Assembly: GCA_017473435.1 (NCBI GenBank)
Contig: JAFULG010000007.1
Location: 37,428 to 101,427, forward strand
DNA: 64,000 nucleotides
Reading direction: 5' to 3'
Source of the DNA: Clostridia bacterium
GTDB taxonomy: Bacteria; Bacillota; Clostridia; Oscillospirales; Acutalibacteraceae
The stretch's first letter is position 1, and each line of letters opens with the position of its first letter. Positions 34,278-41,783 of this stretch are shown piece by piece. Position numbers and translations under genes: made by a program. The notes under the pieces are model-generated. The model had not been told where the DNA came from. It ran no database searches and saw only the letters and a program-made list of their open reading frames with translations.

Positions 34278-34895
34278 ATGAAAAAAGAAAAAAATATCCT
34301 TATTGCTTTTTTACTTAATTTGTTCTTTTCACTTTTTGAGCTCTTCGGAGGAATGCTTACCGGGAGTGTGGCAATCATTTCTGATTCCGTTCACGATCTC
34401 GGCGATGCTGTAAGTATCGGAGCTGCTTTATGGTTTGAAAAAAAGGCAGACAGGGAATCCGACGGAAAAAAGAGGGAACGATATTTATTTATCGGTGGTG
34501 CGATTACAAGCGGTGTGCTTATTGCCGGCTCTGTTGTGGCAATTATCAATGCGGTAAGACGCTTTTTTGTTCCTGTTGAAGTGAACTATGACGGTATGCT
34601 GATTTTTGCCGTTGTCGGTGTAATTGTAAATTCCGTTGCCGCCTTTATGACTCACGGGGGAGAGAATATGAATGTACGTGCAGTAAATCTTCATATGCTT
34701 GAGGATGTACTCGGCTGGGTTTCGGTGCTTATCGGTGCAGTTGTTATGAAGATAACGGATTTTGCATATATTGACCCTATAATGTCAATAGGCGTTTCGT
34801 TGTTTATAATGATAAGTGCCGTAAAAAATATAAAAGACGGTGATCATAATCATCACCACCCTCACCATCACCATCACGGACATCATCATAACTGA
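34278..34895 (+). CDS. Cation diffusion facilitator, short form with His-rich tail
   Basis: Membrane antiporter exporting zinc-like divalent cations. Of 205 residues, six hydrophobic segments are seen; the transport-site motif in TM2 is SDSVHDLGDAVS (Asp36, His39, Asp40) and in TM5 HMLEDVLGW. The chain ends just after TM6 in a tail with 12 His among the last 17 residues, and the usual 80-90 residue cytoplasmic metallochaperone-like domain is absent. GCGGAGG precedes the ATG at 34278; the frame is open further upstream without an SD. Confidence 0.87.
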   Translation: MKKEKNILIAFLLNLFFSLFELFGGMLTGSVAIISDSVHDLGDAVSIGAALWFEKKADRESDGKKRERYLFIGGAITSGVLIAGSVVAIINAVRRFFVPVEVNYDGMLIFAVVGVIVNSVAAFMTHGGENMNVRAVNLHMLEDVLGWVSVLIGAVVMKITDFAYIDPIMSIGVSLFIMISAVKNIKDGDHNHHHPHHHHHGHHHN

Positions 34896-34966
34896 AAATG
34901 AATGATTTGAGAGGATTTTTGATAAAAACGCAGATTCTTGTCAGCTTTTTTAAACTTATATGTTTT

Positions 34967-35006
34967 AAAGGGTTCCTTCGGATTTGTTAATCCTAAGAAA
35001 CCCTTT
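34967..35006 (+). terminator. Terminator after the CDF gene
   Basis: AAAGGGTTCCTTCGGATT, loop TGTT, AATCCTAAGAAACCCTTT; long stem with small internal mismatches. The T-tract is weak. Confidence 0.6.
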
Positions 35007-35076
35007 GATTGTATTGGTTTATGCGGTCTGCACTTTTTTACAGCCCGTTTAACTGTTTGTACAACTTTTGTTTATG

Positions 35077-35140
35077 TAAGGGGTTTCACCCCTTACTATC
35101 CCCACAAGCTTTTGTAAAAGCTTGACCAAAACTTTTCTTT
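35077..35140 (-). repeat. Gene-end repeat, family B, copy 4
   Basis: From the apbE stop outward: AAAGTTTTGGTCAAGCTTTT, ACAAAAGCTTG, then GTAAGGGGTGAAACCCCTTAC. Confidence 0.7.
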
Positions 35141-35141
35141 T

Positions 35142-36203
35142 TTAACCCTGATATTCAAATGTGTAATTTTCGAACCCCTGTGAATAAACCTGCCTTCCGT
35201 CAGGGTAAACCCACATCGCCTCGGCTCCCTCAATCTTTTCAAGCAAAGCTCTGCCTTCCTCCTCACTCATAAGGAAAAGGGCGGTAGAAAGCGCATCCGC
35301 AAGCCCCGAATCCTTCGTCACAACTGAAACGGAAAGATAATTCGTGCCGGGCATAAGCGTATCAGGATCAATAAGGTGATGATAGTTTATGCCGTTAACG
35401 GTGTAAAACCGCTGATAATTTCCGCTTGTCACAAGAGACATATCGGAAAGCCTGAGAAATTCAATAAAGGGCACTTCCTCATTGCTTGTATCAGGATTTT
35501 CTATTCCTGCCTTAAAGGGCTCGTTTTCGCCGTTTAAGCCTATTGTGCGTATGTTTCCTCCAACGTTGAGGATGAAGGAGGTAACACCCTTATTTTCAAG
35601 AAATTCGGCAACTCTTTCAACAGCGTAGCCCTTTGCTATTGCTCCTACATCAAGGCTCATTTCAGCGTCGGCAAGATAAACCGTGCTGTTCTCCTCGTCG
35701 ATTATAACATCGTTTATATCTGTGTGCTTGGCCGCTTCACGTAGTCTGTTCATAGGCGGAAGCTCGGCTTTTTCAGGGTCATCAAGCCCCCATGTGCGAT
35801 AGTTGTGCCATATGCGAAGCACACTTCCCATTGCAATATTAACCCTTCCGTCGGTCTTTTCATAGATATCCTTTGCGAAAATTAGCATATCGATTATCTT
35901 TTTGTCAACCTTGACGGTCTGATGCTTGCCTCCCTTTACATCGTTTACGGTAACAAGGTTGTTAACTCCGTCGTAGCGGGTGTAGATGTCAAAAAGGCGG
36001 TGATATTTATTAAGCTGTGCCTTTATCTCCTCACACACCGCGTCAAACTCTTCCTTTGTTTCCGTGTAGCCTGTAATAGTTGTTGCCGTATCAAAGTAAT
36101 CAAAGTAATAGGCGTTGTATTTTGTTTTTTTATCTGTAGCCGTACAGGCCGAAAGGCAGAGCACAAGCACAGCTGTTATAAATACGGATAAAATCTTTTT
36201 CAA
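35142..36203 (-). CDS. apbE: ApbE, FAD:protein FMN transferase (lipoprotein)
   Basis: Extracytoplasmic enzyme that attaches FMN from FAD to Thr/Ser in flavoproteins such as RnfG and RnfD. The signal peptide ends in the lipobox LSAC with Cys20. Family motifs are FDTATTITGY, the DVGAIAKGYAVERVAEFL helix, ILNVGGNIRTIG and TSGNYQRFY followed by HHLIDPDT. The start codon is TTG, with GAGGTGG 9 bases before it. It lies downstream of the Rnf operon but has its own promoter; it should flavinylate the SGAT Thr residues of the Rnf subunits encoded nearby. Confidence 0.95.
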   Translation of the reverse strand: MKKILSVFITAVLVLCLSACTATDKKTKYNAYYFDYFDTATTITGYTETKEEFDAVCEEIKAQLNKYHRLFDIYTRYDGVNNLVTVNDVKGGKHQTVKVDKKIIDMLIFAKDIYEKTDGRVNIAMGSVLRIWHNYRTWGLDDPEKAELPPMNRLREAAKHTDINDVIIDEENSTVYLADAEMSLDVGAIAKGYAVERVAEFLENKGVTSFILNVGGNIRTIGLNGENEPFKAGIENPDTSNEEVPFIEFLRLSDMSLVTSGNYQRFYTVNGINYHHLIDPDTLMPGTNYLSVSVVTKDSGLADALSTALFLMSEEEGRALLEKIEGAEAMWVYPDGRQVYSQGFENYTFEYQG

Positions 36204-36239
36204 ATCTGCACCACCTCAGCAGGGGATTGTATACTTAGT

Positions 36240-36268
36240 ATTATAATAAAAAAAGCGGCCGTTGTAAA
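36240..36268 (-). promoter_or_regulatory. apbE promoter overlapping an upstream terminator
   Basis: Minus strand TTTACA, 17 bases, TATAAT. The -35 lies in the loop and the spacer holds the 3' stem of the terminator that ends the lipoprotein gene, so the two signals share sequence. Confidence 0.6.
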
Positions 36269-36281
36269 CAGCCGCTTATAT
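36247..36281 (-). terminator. Terminator of the repeat lipoprotein gene
   Basis: Minus strand AAGCGGC, loop of about 13 bases, GCCGCTT with flanking pairs and seven T. Confidence 0.85.
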
Positions 36282-36291
36282 TTTTTGTAAA

Positions 36292-37344
36292 TTATGCTGC
36301 TGCAGCCTGTGCTGCCTTGATCATATCGCTGATGCCGATTGTGCAGCCTGCTGCTGCGAGGTCGCCTGTGCCGTAGCCTTCAGCGTCTGCAAGGGCTGAG
36401 AAGTCAGCTGCTGTCTTGCCTTCAAGAGCTGCATCAAAGGCCGCTGCCTGAGCGTACCACTCGAGAACCTTGCCGTCGCTGCCGTCGTGTTTCTTGCCGT
36501 ATGCAGCCATATTGTAGCTGTCGCCGAGCTCAAGCTTTGTCTTGATTTCAGCTGCTGCGTCGTAGGTTGCAACGCCCTTTGTATCAAAGGTGATTTCTGC
36601 AGTAAGAGCATCTGTCTTTGCTGCTGCAACCTTACCTTCAGTATTTACTGCTGCTGCAACGATAGTAGCGTCAATAGCTACTGAACCGTTCTTTTCTTCT
36701 GTAGCGTCTGCGTTTTCAACTGTTGTTGCAAATGCAAGGTTAAGCTTGTCAGCTGCGGTTGCCTTTGAATCAGCTGCGTTTGCAACTGCCTTTTCAAGAG
36801 CCTTCATAATGCCGCCTACACTTATTGTACAGCCTGCTGCTGCGAGGTCGCCTGTTGTGTAGGTATCCGCTGTCATAAATGCCTTAACCTCGTCAAGGGT
36901 CTTGCCTTTTGCGGTTTCTTCGAAAGCGTCAGCCTGCTCAAACCATTCGAGAACCTTGCCGTCGCTGCCGTCGTGCTTCTTGCCGTATGCAGCCATGTTG
37001 TAGTCTGCTCCGATTTCATACTTTGTCTTTGCTTCGGTTGAAGCAACAGCCTTACCTGCTGATGTCCATGCTGCTTCTGCGTCGAGTACATCGATTGCAA
37101 TGTCTGCAATCTTGCCTTCTGCATCGAGAAGAACTGCAACAGCATTGATTTCTGTCTTTGCTGAGCCGTTTGTGTCACCGTCAGCGTTCTTTGCTTCGCC
37201 GTAGCTTGCGGAAATGCCGAGACCGAGCTTGAGGGCTGCTGCGTTGCCGTCAGTAGCGTTGCCGTCGGTTGCATTGTTGCCGCCGCAGGCAGCAAGGGTG
37301 AAAAGCATAAGAGCTGCAAGAATAACTGCTAAAAACTTTTTCAT
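36292..37344 (-). CDS. Lipoprotein with two tandem repeats of an FMN-domain-like region
   Basis: Function unknown. The lipobox LAAC has Cys20, followed by a short Asn/Asp/Gly linker. Two repeats of about 150 residues follow; each has a strand-rich first half, the shared block YNMAAYGKKHDGSDGKVLEW and an end with TGDLAAAGCTI. Even the DNA is almost identical across that block (around 36461 and 36950), which points to recent duplication or gene conversion. The flavin-attachment SGAT motif is absent. From memory, single-repeat relatives are widespread in gut Clostridia. The position between apbE and the Rnf operon suggests an extracytoplasmic redox or binding role, but that is inference. Confidence 0.7.
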   Translation of the reverse strand: MKKFLAVILAALMLFTLAACGGNNATDGNATDGNAAALKLGLGISASYGEAKNADGDTNGSAKTEINAVAVLLDAEGKIADIAIDVLDAEAAWTSAGKAVASTEAKTKYEIGADYNMAAYGKKHDGSDGKVLEWFEQADAFEETAKGKTLDEVKAFMTADTYTTGDLAAAGCTISVGGIMKALEKAVANAADSKATAADKLNLAFATTVENADATEEKNGSVAIDATIVAAAVNTEGKVAAAKTDALTAEITFDTKGVATYDAAAEIKTKLELGDSYNMAAYGKKHDGSDGKVLEWYAQAAAFDAALEGKTAADFSALADAEGYGTGDLAAAGCTIGISDMIKAAQAAAA

Positions 37345-37394
37345 GTTGATAAACTCCTTTTAATATCTTTTATAAGTATTGTCTGCGCCTGAAT

Positions 37395-37423
37395 ATTATT
37401 ACAAATAAGAAGAAAAATGTCAA
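37395..37423 (-). promoter_or_regulatory. Promoter of the repeat lipoprotein gene
   Basis: Minus strand TTGACA, 17 bases, AATAAT, with AAAGGAG ahead of the start codon about 50 bases further. Confidence 0.65.
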
Positions 37424-37523
37424 TATAAAAATAACAAAAGATACATAAACAATTAAAATGTTTTAAACTTTATTACGAATAAGCTTAAGGTTTAACTTGA
37501 AACTGCTCTACCGATTGTAAAAA

Positions 37524-37550
37524 TATCAGCAGTCAGTAGGACTGCCGATA
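37524..37550 (-). terminator. Terminator of the Rnf operon
   Basis: Minus strand TATCGGCAGTC, loop CTACT, GACTGCTGATA then TTTTT. It lies 2 bp after the last gene of the operon. Confidence 0.8.
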
Positions 37551-37552
37551 GG

Positions 37553-38056
37553 TTATATTTTTAGTTTTTCCGTCCGCCTTAACAGTATACCTGCACTAAT
37601 GCCGATAAGAACACCCGCAATACTTCCCGTAACGGAAAGTATAATCATATAATAACCGAGCTGTACCGTTTCAAAAAGAAAAACAGCAACAAGTATCTGA
37701 CCGAGATTGTGCATTACTGCACCGGTGACGCTGACACCTACTGTAGAAAACTTATCCGTCTTTTTTAGTATACCCATAAGTGTCAGGCTTAAAACAGCAC
37801 CTGCAGTGCTGTAGGCGAGGGTCATAACATTGCCGAAAAGCAGAGCGACAATAAAAAGCCTTAAGGCTGAAACCACAGCCGCATCCTTAAAGCCGAAGCG
37901 GTAAAGGACAAAAATAATTGCCAGATTGGGAAGCCCCATTTTTATTCCGGGTACAGCTGTGGAAACAGGGGGGAGGATTGCTTCAAGATAGGCGAGCACC
38001 AAAGCAACGGAGGTAACCATTCCGAGCAGTGCGGTTCTTTTAACCTTTGTATTCAT
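37553..38056 (-). CDS. Gx-transporter-family membrane protein (annotated elsewhere as HepS1-like)
   Basis: A 167-residue polytopic protein with about five helices of the Gx_transp family; members are often labelled heptaprenyl diphosphate synthase component I. Visible family features are LALVLAYLEAILPP-like VLAYLEAILPPVS, GIKMGLPNLAIIFVLYRFG and AVMHNLGQILVA. It forms a pair with the NusG domain II protein at the end of Rnf operons in many Firmicutes, which suggests a role with Rnf or ApbE-flavinylated proteins rather than quinone synthesis. It is the last gene of this operon. Confidence 0.8.
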   Translation of the reverse strand: MNTKVKRTALLGMVTSVALVLAYLEAILPPVSTAVPGIKMGLPNLAIIFVLYRFGFKDAAVVSALRLFIVALLFGNVMTLAYSTAGAVLSLTLMGILKKTDKFSTVGVSVTGAVMHNLGQILVAVFLFETVQLGYYMIILSVTGSIAGVLIGISAGILLRRTEKLKI

Positions 38057-38105
38057 TCTGATAACCTCCGTTTCTTAGGGTTGAAGATTCTGATTAAGCT
38101 CAGCT

Positions 38106-38492
38106 TTATCCGACTGCATCAAGTCCGCTGTCGGAGCTGTCGGATACGATTTCAATTACAACCTTGTGAGGCAGGCAGACGATGGTTTCACCCTTATAGC
38201 AAACGGGCTTGTGTCCTGCGCATATTTTGTCGGGACAGTTTGCTTCGGAAATATAAGCTCTGCCGTTTTCAATTACAAGAGTGTTTGAATATTCGCCGTT
38301 ATCTCCTGTAAGTATTTCAACGGTGTTGTTATCCGAAAGGCTGTAGCGTGCCGTTTCCTCGCCGTCGATTTTTACCGATGCAAAGGCTCCGTCCTGCCTT
38401 GTTATATTCACAAGCAATAATCCAATCGCCGCTATCAACAGGATAACGGCGACAAGAATAATATCGTTTTTTGCTTTTTTATTATTTTTCAT
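38106..38492 (-). CDS. NusG domain II-containing membrane-anchored protein
   Basis: A 128-residue protein with one N-terminal helix (residues 13-32) and an extracytoplasmic beta domain of the NusG_II type. The typical end motif is EANCPDKICAGHKPVCYKGETIVCLPHKVVIEI with paired cysteines, which may bind a metal or form a disulfide. The start at 38492 overlaps nothing but follows the rnfB stop by 1 bp, so translation is probably coupled; no good SD is seen. In many Firmicutes it accompanies the Gx-transporter gene beside rnf or apbE. Confidence 0.82.
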   Translation of the reverse strand: MKNNKKAKNDIILVAVILLIAAIGLLLVNITRQDGAFASVKIDGEETARYSLSDNNTVEILTGDNGEYSNTLVIENGRAYISEANCPDKICAGHKPVCYKGETIVCLPHKVVIEIVSDSSDSGLDAVG

Positions 38493-38493
38493 G

Positions 38494-39303
38494 TTAGCCA
38501 ACAGTTTCAAAATTTACATTTTTAAGACATTTTGTGGGACATACATCTGCACATGTGCCGCAGTTTGTACACTTGTCATAGTCAATAACGGCAAGGTTGT
38601 TAACTACTGTAATTGCCCCTTCGGGACAGTTGAGCTGACACTTTTTACAGCCGATACAAGCGTTCTTGCAGTTTTTACGTGCGGCAGCACCCTTTTCGGT
38701 ATTATTACACATAACTGCTGTTTTAGCGTTTTTGTTAACCATTTTGATAACACCGTTGGGACAAACTCTTGCACACTTACCGCAGCCCATACAGTTACGG
38801 GGATCAACGTGAGCAAGACCGTCAACGATGCAGATTGCATCAGAGGGACAGGCATCGGCACAGTCACCGCAGCCGATACAGCCGTAAATACAAGCGGAGG
38901 GTCCACCGTAAATCATTTTAGCGGCGGCACAGCTGTCAACACCCTCGTAAACAGCCTTGTTGCTTGTTGCCTCGCAGGTACCGTTACAGCCTACAAAAGC
39001 AACCTTGGGAGCTGCTGCGGAAACCTCGACACCGAGAATTTCAGCAATGGCACTTGCGGTAGCTGCCGCGCCGGGGATACAAAGGCTGGGTTCAGCCTTA
39101 CCTGCAGCTACAGCTTCAGCGTAGCTGTCACAGCCTGCATAGCCGCAGGCACCGCAGTTTGCACCGGGCAGAGCTTCTCTTATTTTTTTAACGGTTTCGT
39201 CCTCTTCAACTGCGAAAAAGTGGGATGCAAGGGCAAGAACAATGCCGCATACAATACCTATAACTGCTACCACAAGAAGAGCTGTTAAAATATCTGTAAT
39301 CAT
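38494..39303 (-). CDS. rnfB: RnfB, ferredoxin-type subunit of the Rnf complex
   Basis: Electron-entry subunit of the ferredoxin:NAD oxidoreductase. One N-terminal membrane helix (residues 6-30) precedes the four-Cys domain LPGANCGACGYAGCDSY, then several 4Fe-4S motifs: CIYGCIGCGDCADACP, CMGCGKCARVCP, CIGCKKCQLNCP and CTNCGTCADVCP. With 269 residues it is the typical clostridial type with extra ferredoxin domains. It follows rnfA by 15 bp on the same strand. Confidence 0.96.
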   Translation of the reverse strand: MITDILTALLVVAVIGIVCGIVLALASHFFAVEEDETVKKIREALPGANCGACGYAGCDSYAEAVAAGKAEPSLCIPGAAATASAIAEILGVEVSAAAPKVAFVGCNGTCEATSNKAVYEGVDSCAAAKMIYGGPSACIYGCIGCGDCADACPSDAICIVDGLAHVDPRNCMGCGKCARVCPNGVIKMVNKNAKTAVMCNNTEKGAAARKNCKNACIGCKKCQLNCPEGAITVVNNLAVIDYDKCTNCGTCADVCPTKCLKNVNFETVG

Positions 39304-39318
39304 AACCTTTCTCCTCCT

Positions 39319-39918
39319 TTAAGCAAACAGGTTGTCAACGATTCCGGCAAAGCCGAAGAATGCAAGTGAAACGAATGAAGCGGCGATGAGAGTAACAGGG
39401 AGTCCTTTGAATGGGCCGGGAACAAGTCTTTCGTCGATAACTGAACGAACACCTGAGAAAAGCACCATTGCAAGAAGGAAGCCGAGACCGCAGCCGAGTG
39501 AGCTTACCATTGATTGGGTAAAGTTGTAGCCGTCAATCATATTGTTTATTGTAACACCGAGAACGGCACAGTTTGTTGTGATAAGGGGAAGATAAACACC
39601 CAGACTCTTATGGAGAGAGGGGATAAACTTTTTGAGGACGATTTCCGTAAACTGAACAAGGGCGGCAATAACAAGGATGAACACAATTGTCTGAGTGTAT
39701 TCAAGTCCGAGCTTGTTGAGTACAAAAATCTGAATAGGCCAGGTAACAGCTGTTGCCATAAGCATAACGAATATAACTGCAATACCCATACCTACTGCCT
39801 GGTTAAGCTTTTTGGAAACACCGAGGAAGGGGCAGATGCCGAGGAATCTTGCAAGAACATAGTTGTTTACAAGAACAGAGGACATAAGAATAACAACGAG
39901 AGTTTTGAAAGTATCCAT
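39319..39918 (-). CDS. rnfA: RnfA, membrane subunit of the Rnf complex
   Basis: A six-helix membrane subunit of 199 residues. The N-terminal NNYVLARFLGICPFLGVSKK carries the conserved Cys that helps bind the membrane [2Fe-2S] cluster shared with RnfE; TNCAVLGV is the second conserved Cys segment. Its start overlaps the rnfE stop by 1 bp. RnfA and RnfE are inverted-topology relatives and form the ion-pathway core. Confidence 0.96.
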   Translation of the reverse strand: MDTFKTLVVILMSSVLVNNYVLARFLGICPFLGVSKKLNQAVGMGIAVIFVMLMATAVTWPIQIFVLNKLGLEYTQTIVFILVIAALVQFTEIVLKKFIPSLHKSLGVYLPLITTNCAVLGVTINNMIDGYNFTQSMVSSLGCGLGFLLAMVLFSGVRSVIDERLVPGPFKGLPVTLIAASFVSLAFFGFAGIVDNLFA

Positions 39919-40607
39919 TATTCAGCCTCCTTTTCTGCTGATGCACAGCCGCCGTGACAGTTGCCTGCTGAAGGACAGCCTGCACATGAGAAATCCTTTT
40001 TCTTGATAGCCTTGCCCTTTGTGATAAAGTTAACAGCTGCGATAAGCATACCGTAAACCATAAGTCCGCCGGGAGCCTTGATGAGAATGTCGATTGTGTG
40101 AGTTTCGATAAAGGGAACAGGGATACCTGCAAATGTACCTGCACCGAAAACCTCACGGATTGTTGCCATTGCAAGAAGAGCGATGGTGAAGCCGAGACCC
40201 ATACCGATACCGTCGAGAATTGATTTGCCTACGGGCTGCTTACCTGCATACATTTCAGCTCTGCCGAGGATGATGCAGTTAACGGTGATAAGAGCAAGGT
40301 AAACACCTAAAAGCTCGTACATTTCGGGGAGGAAGGCATGCATAAACATTTCAACTATCGTAACAAAGCCTGCAATAATAACAATGTAGCAGGGAATACG
40401 TACCGTGTCGGGAATGAACTTACGGCACATGGAAACAACTGCGTTTGAGCAGATAAGAACTGCTGTTGCGGCAAGCCCCATACCGAGAGCACCGATAACA
40501 GTTGTTGTGGTTGCGAGGGTGGGGCAGGTGCCGAGGATAAGAACAAATACGGGGTTTTCCTTCAGTAATCCCTTAAGGAGAACTGACATATTGCTTTCTT
40601 TATTCAT
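39918..40607 (-). CDS. rnfE: RnfE, membrane subunit with Cys-rich C-terminal tail
   Basis: A six-helix paralogue of RnfA (229 residues). The helix-1 segment VLILGTCPTLATTTTVIGALGMG and the LALITVNCIILGRAE loop carry the conserved cysteines of the membrane iron-sulfur cluster. After the last helix the protein has a hydrophilic tail with four Cys in a C-x2-C-x5-C-x3-C pattern (SCAGCPSAGNCHGGCAS), resembling FeoB-associated small Cys-rich proteins, which is not part of the minimal subunit. The gene lies 3 bp after rnfG. Confidence 0.94.
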   Translation of the reverse strand: MNKESNMSVLLKGLLKENPVFVLILGTCPTLATTTTVIGALGMGLAATAVLICSNAVVSMCRKFIPDTVRIPCYIVIIAGFVTIVEMFMHAFLPEMYELLGVYLALITVNCIILGRAEMYAGKQPVGKSILDGIGMGLGFTIALLAMATIREVFGAGTFAGIPVPFIETHTIDILIKAPGGLMVYGMLIAAVNFITKGKAIKKKDFSCAGCPSAGNCHGGCASAEKEAE

Positions 40608-40610
40608 TAT

Positions 40611-41783
40611 TTAAGCATCTCCTTTCAGGATTTCTACAGCTTCAAATACCTTTGAAACAGCGGTCTTGTAGCCGTTTGTGGTTATTGTTGCACCGCCGAT
40701 TGCTTCGATGTCACCGTAATTGTCAGCGGTTTTGCCGTTAAACTGTGAGTAGAAGGAAGCTTCTGCACACTGGGAGCCGATGCCCTCGCTTTCACTCTGA
40801 TAGGTGGTTTCGCAAGCAATGATTGTGCCGTCAGCGGTTACTGAAGCCTTGATTTTGATGTGCTCACCAGAGGGGTAGTAGTATTCGTCACCGTTGATGC
40901 CGAAGCCTGCTGCCTTAAGCTCAAACACAAAGTTGCCTGTTGCGGTCTTGTATGCCTTTTCAATCTGCTTGGGCATTTCGTAGCCGCTTAAGTCGATTTC
41001 GGTAATTTCGGAAGAAATGATAAGTGCGGCATTGCTTTCTGTCTGTGCCTTGAGAGCCTCGTCAGCCTCGGAAGTAACCTTGCCGTCAGCGTCTGTGCCT
41101 ACAAAGCTTTCACCTGAAACGAATACATAGCCTGCACCGTTTACTGCCTTGTAAACTGCGGAAGTATCTGTAAGTGCTTCTGCGATAAAGAGCTTTTCAA
41201 ATTCGCCCTCGCCTGCGGGTAATGCGGCATTGAGATTATCTGCGAGAATCTGATCCTCGCTTCTTACGTCAACACTGCCGCCGCCGAGGATGATTGCGGT
41301 GTTGAGAGCATCAACAACAACGCCCTTGTAAGCACCTGTTGTTTTTGTTGCACCTGAAATTGTTTCAAGGTCACTTTCAACTGTGTCGGCTGTAAGACCG
41401 ATAGCTTTTTCACCGTAGGTCTTTTCATAGCTGAGGGTTTCGTTGCTTGCAAGGCAGGTAGCGCCGGTAACTGTACCGCTTGCATCAATACCTACCATAA
41501 CAACCATACCTGTGCCGTAGCCTGCAGTTGTAAGCTTTACAACAACACCGCCGTTTTTCTCGGTGAATGCTTCTGTTACTGTTGCGGGAAGCTCGTAAGC
41601 GGAAAGGTCAACAGCCTGGAAATCCTCACCCGTGGGGAGCACAACAAGCATAGCCTCGCTTGCTGCAGCCTGAGCATTCTTTTCAATAACGGGAGCAGTG
41701 ATATAGTTTGTCATTGCAAGTAAAACTGCAACAACACCGCAGATTGCGGTAAGAGAGATAACACTTTTAAGATGCTTCATCAT
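40611..41783 (-). CDS. rnfG: RnfG with two FMN-binding domains
   Basis: Extracytoplasmic flavoprotein subunit. One N-terminal helix (residues 7-25) anchors it. At 390 residues it is about twice the usual 180-210. Domain 1 (about 30-170) has GYGTGMVVMVGID and the flavinylation motif TISGATKTT (SGAT 143-146). Domain 2 (about 195-390) has GIGSQCAEASFYSQFNGK and the homologous AIGGATITT (GGAT 363-366), where Ser is replaced by Gly but the FMN-bearing Thr is kept. It could therefore carry two covalent FMNs. It overlaps rnfD by 4 bp. Confidence 0.92.
   Translation of the reverse strand: MMKHLKSVISLTAICGVVAVLLAMTNYITAPVIEKNAQAAASEAMLVVLPTGEDFQAVDLSAYELPATVTEAFTEKNGGVVVKLTTAGYGTGMVVMVGIDASGTVTGATCLASNETLSYEKTYGEKAIGLTADTVESDLETISGATKTTGAYKGVVVDALNTAIILGGGSVDVRSEDQILADNLNAALPAGEGEFEKLFIAEALTDTSAVYKAVNGAGYVFVSGESFVGTDADGKVTSEADEALKAQTESNAALIISSEITEIDLSGYEMPKQIEKAYKTATGNFVFELKAAGFGINGDEYYYPSGEHIKIKASVTADGTIIACETTYQSESEGIGSQCAEASFYSQFNGKTADNYGDIEAIGGATITTNGYKTAVSKVFEAVEILKGDA

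Noticed and set aside
38491-39288. Long plus-strand open frame opposite rnfB
   Set aside because: It is the antisense shadow of the Cys-rich rnfB codons; no SD, no domain pattern, and the minus-strand gene is certain.
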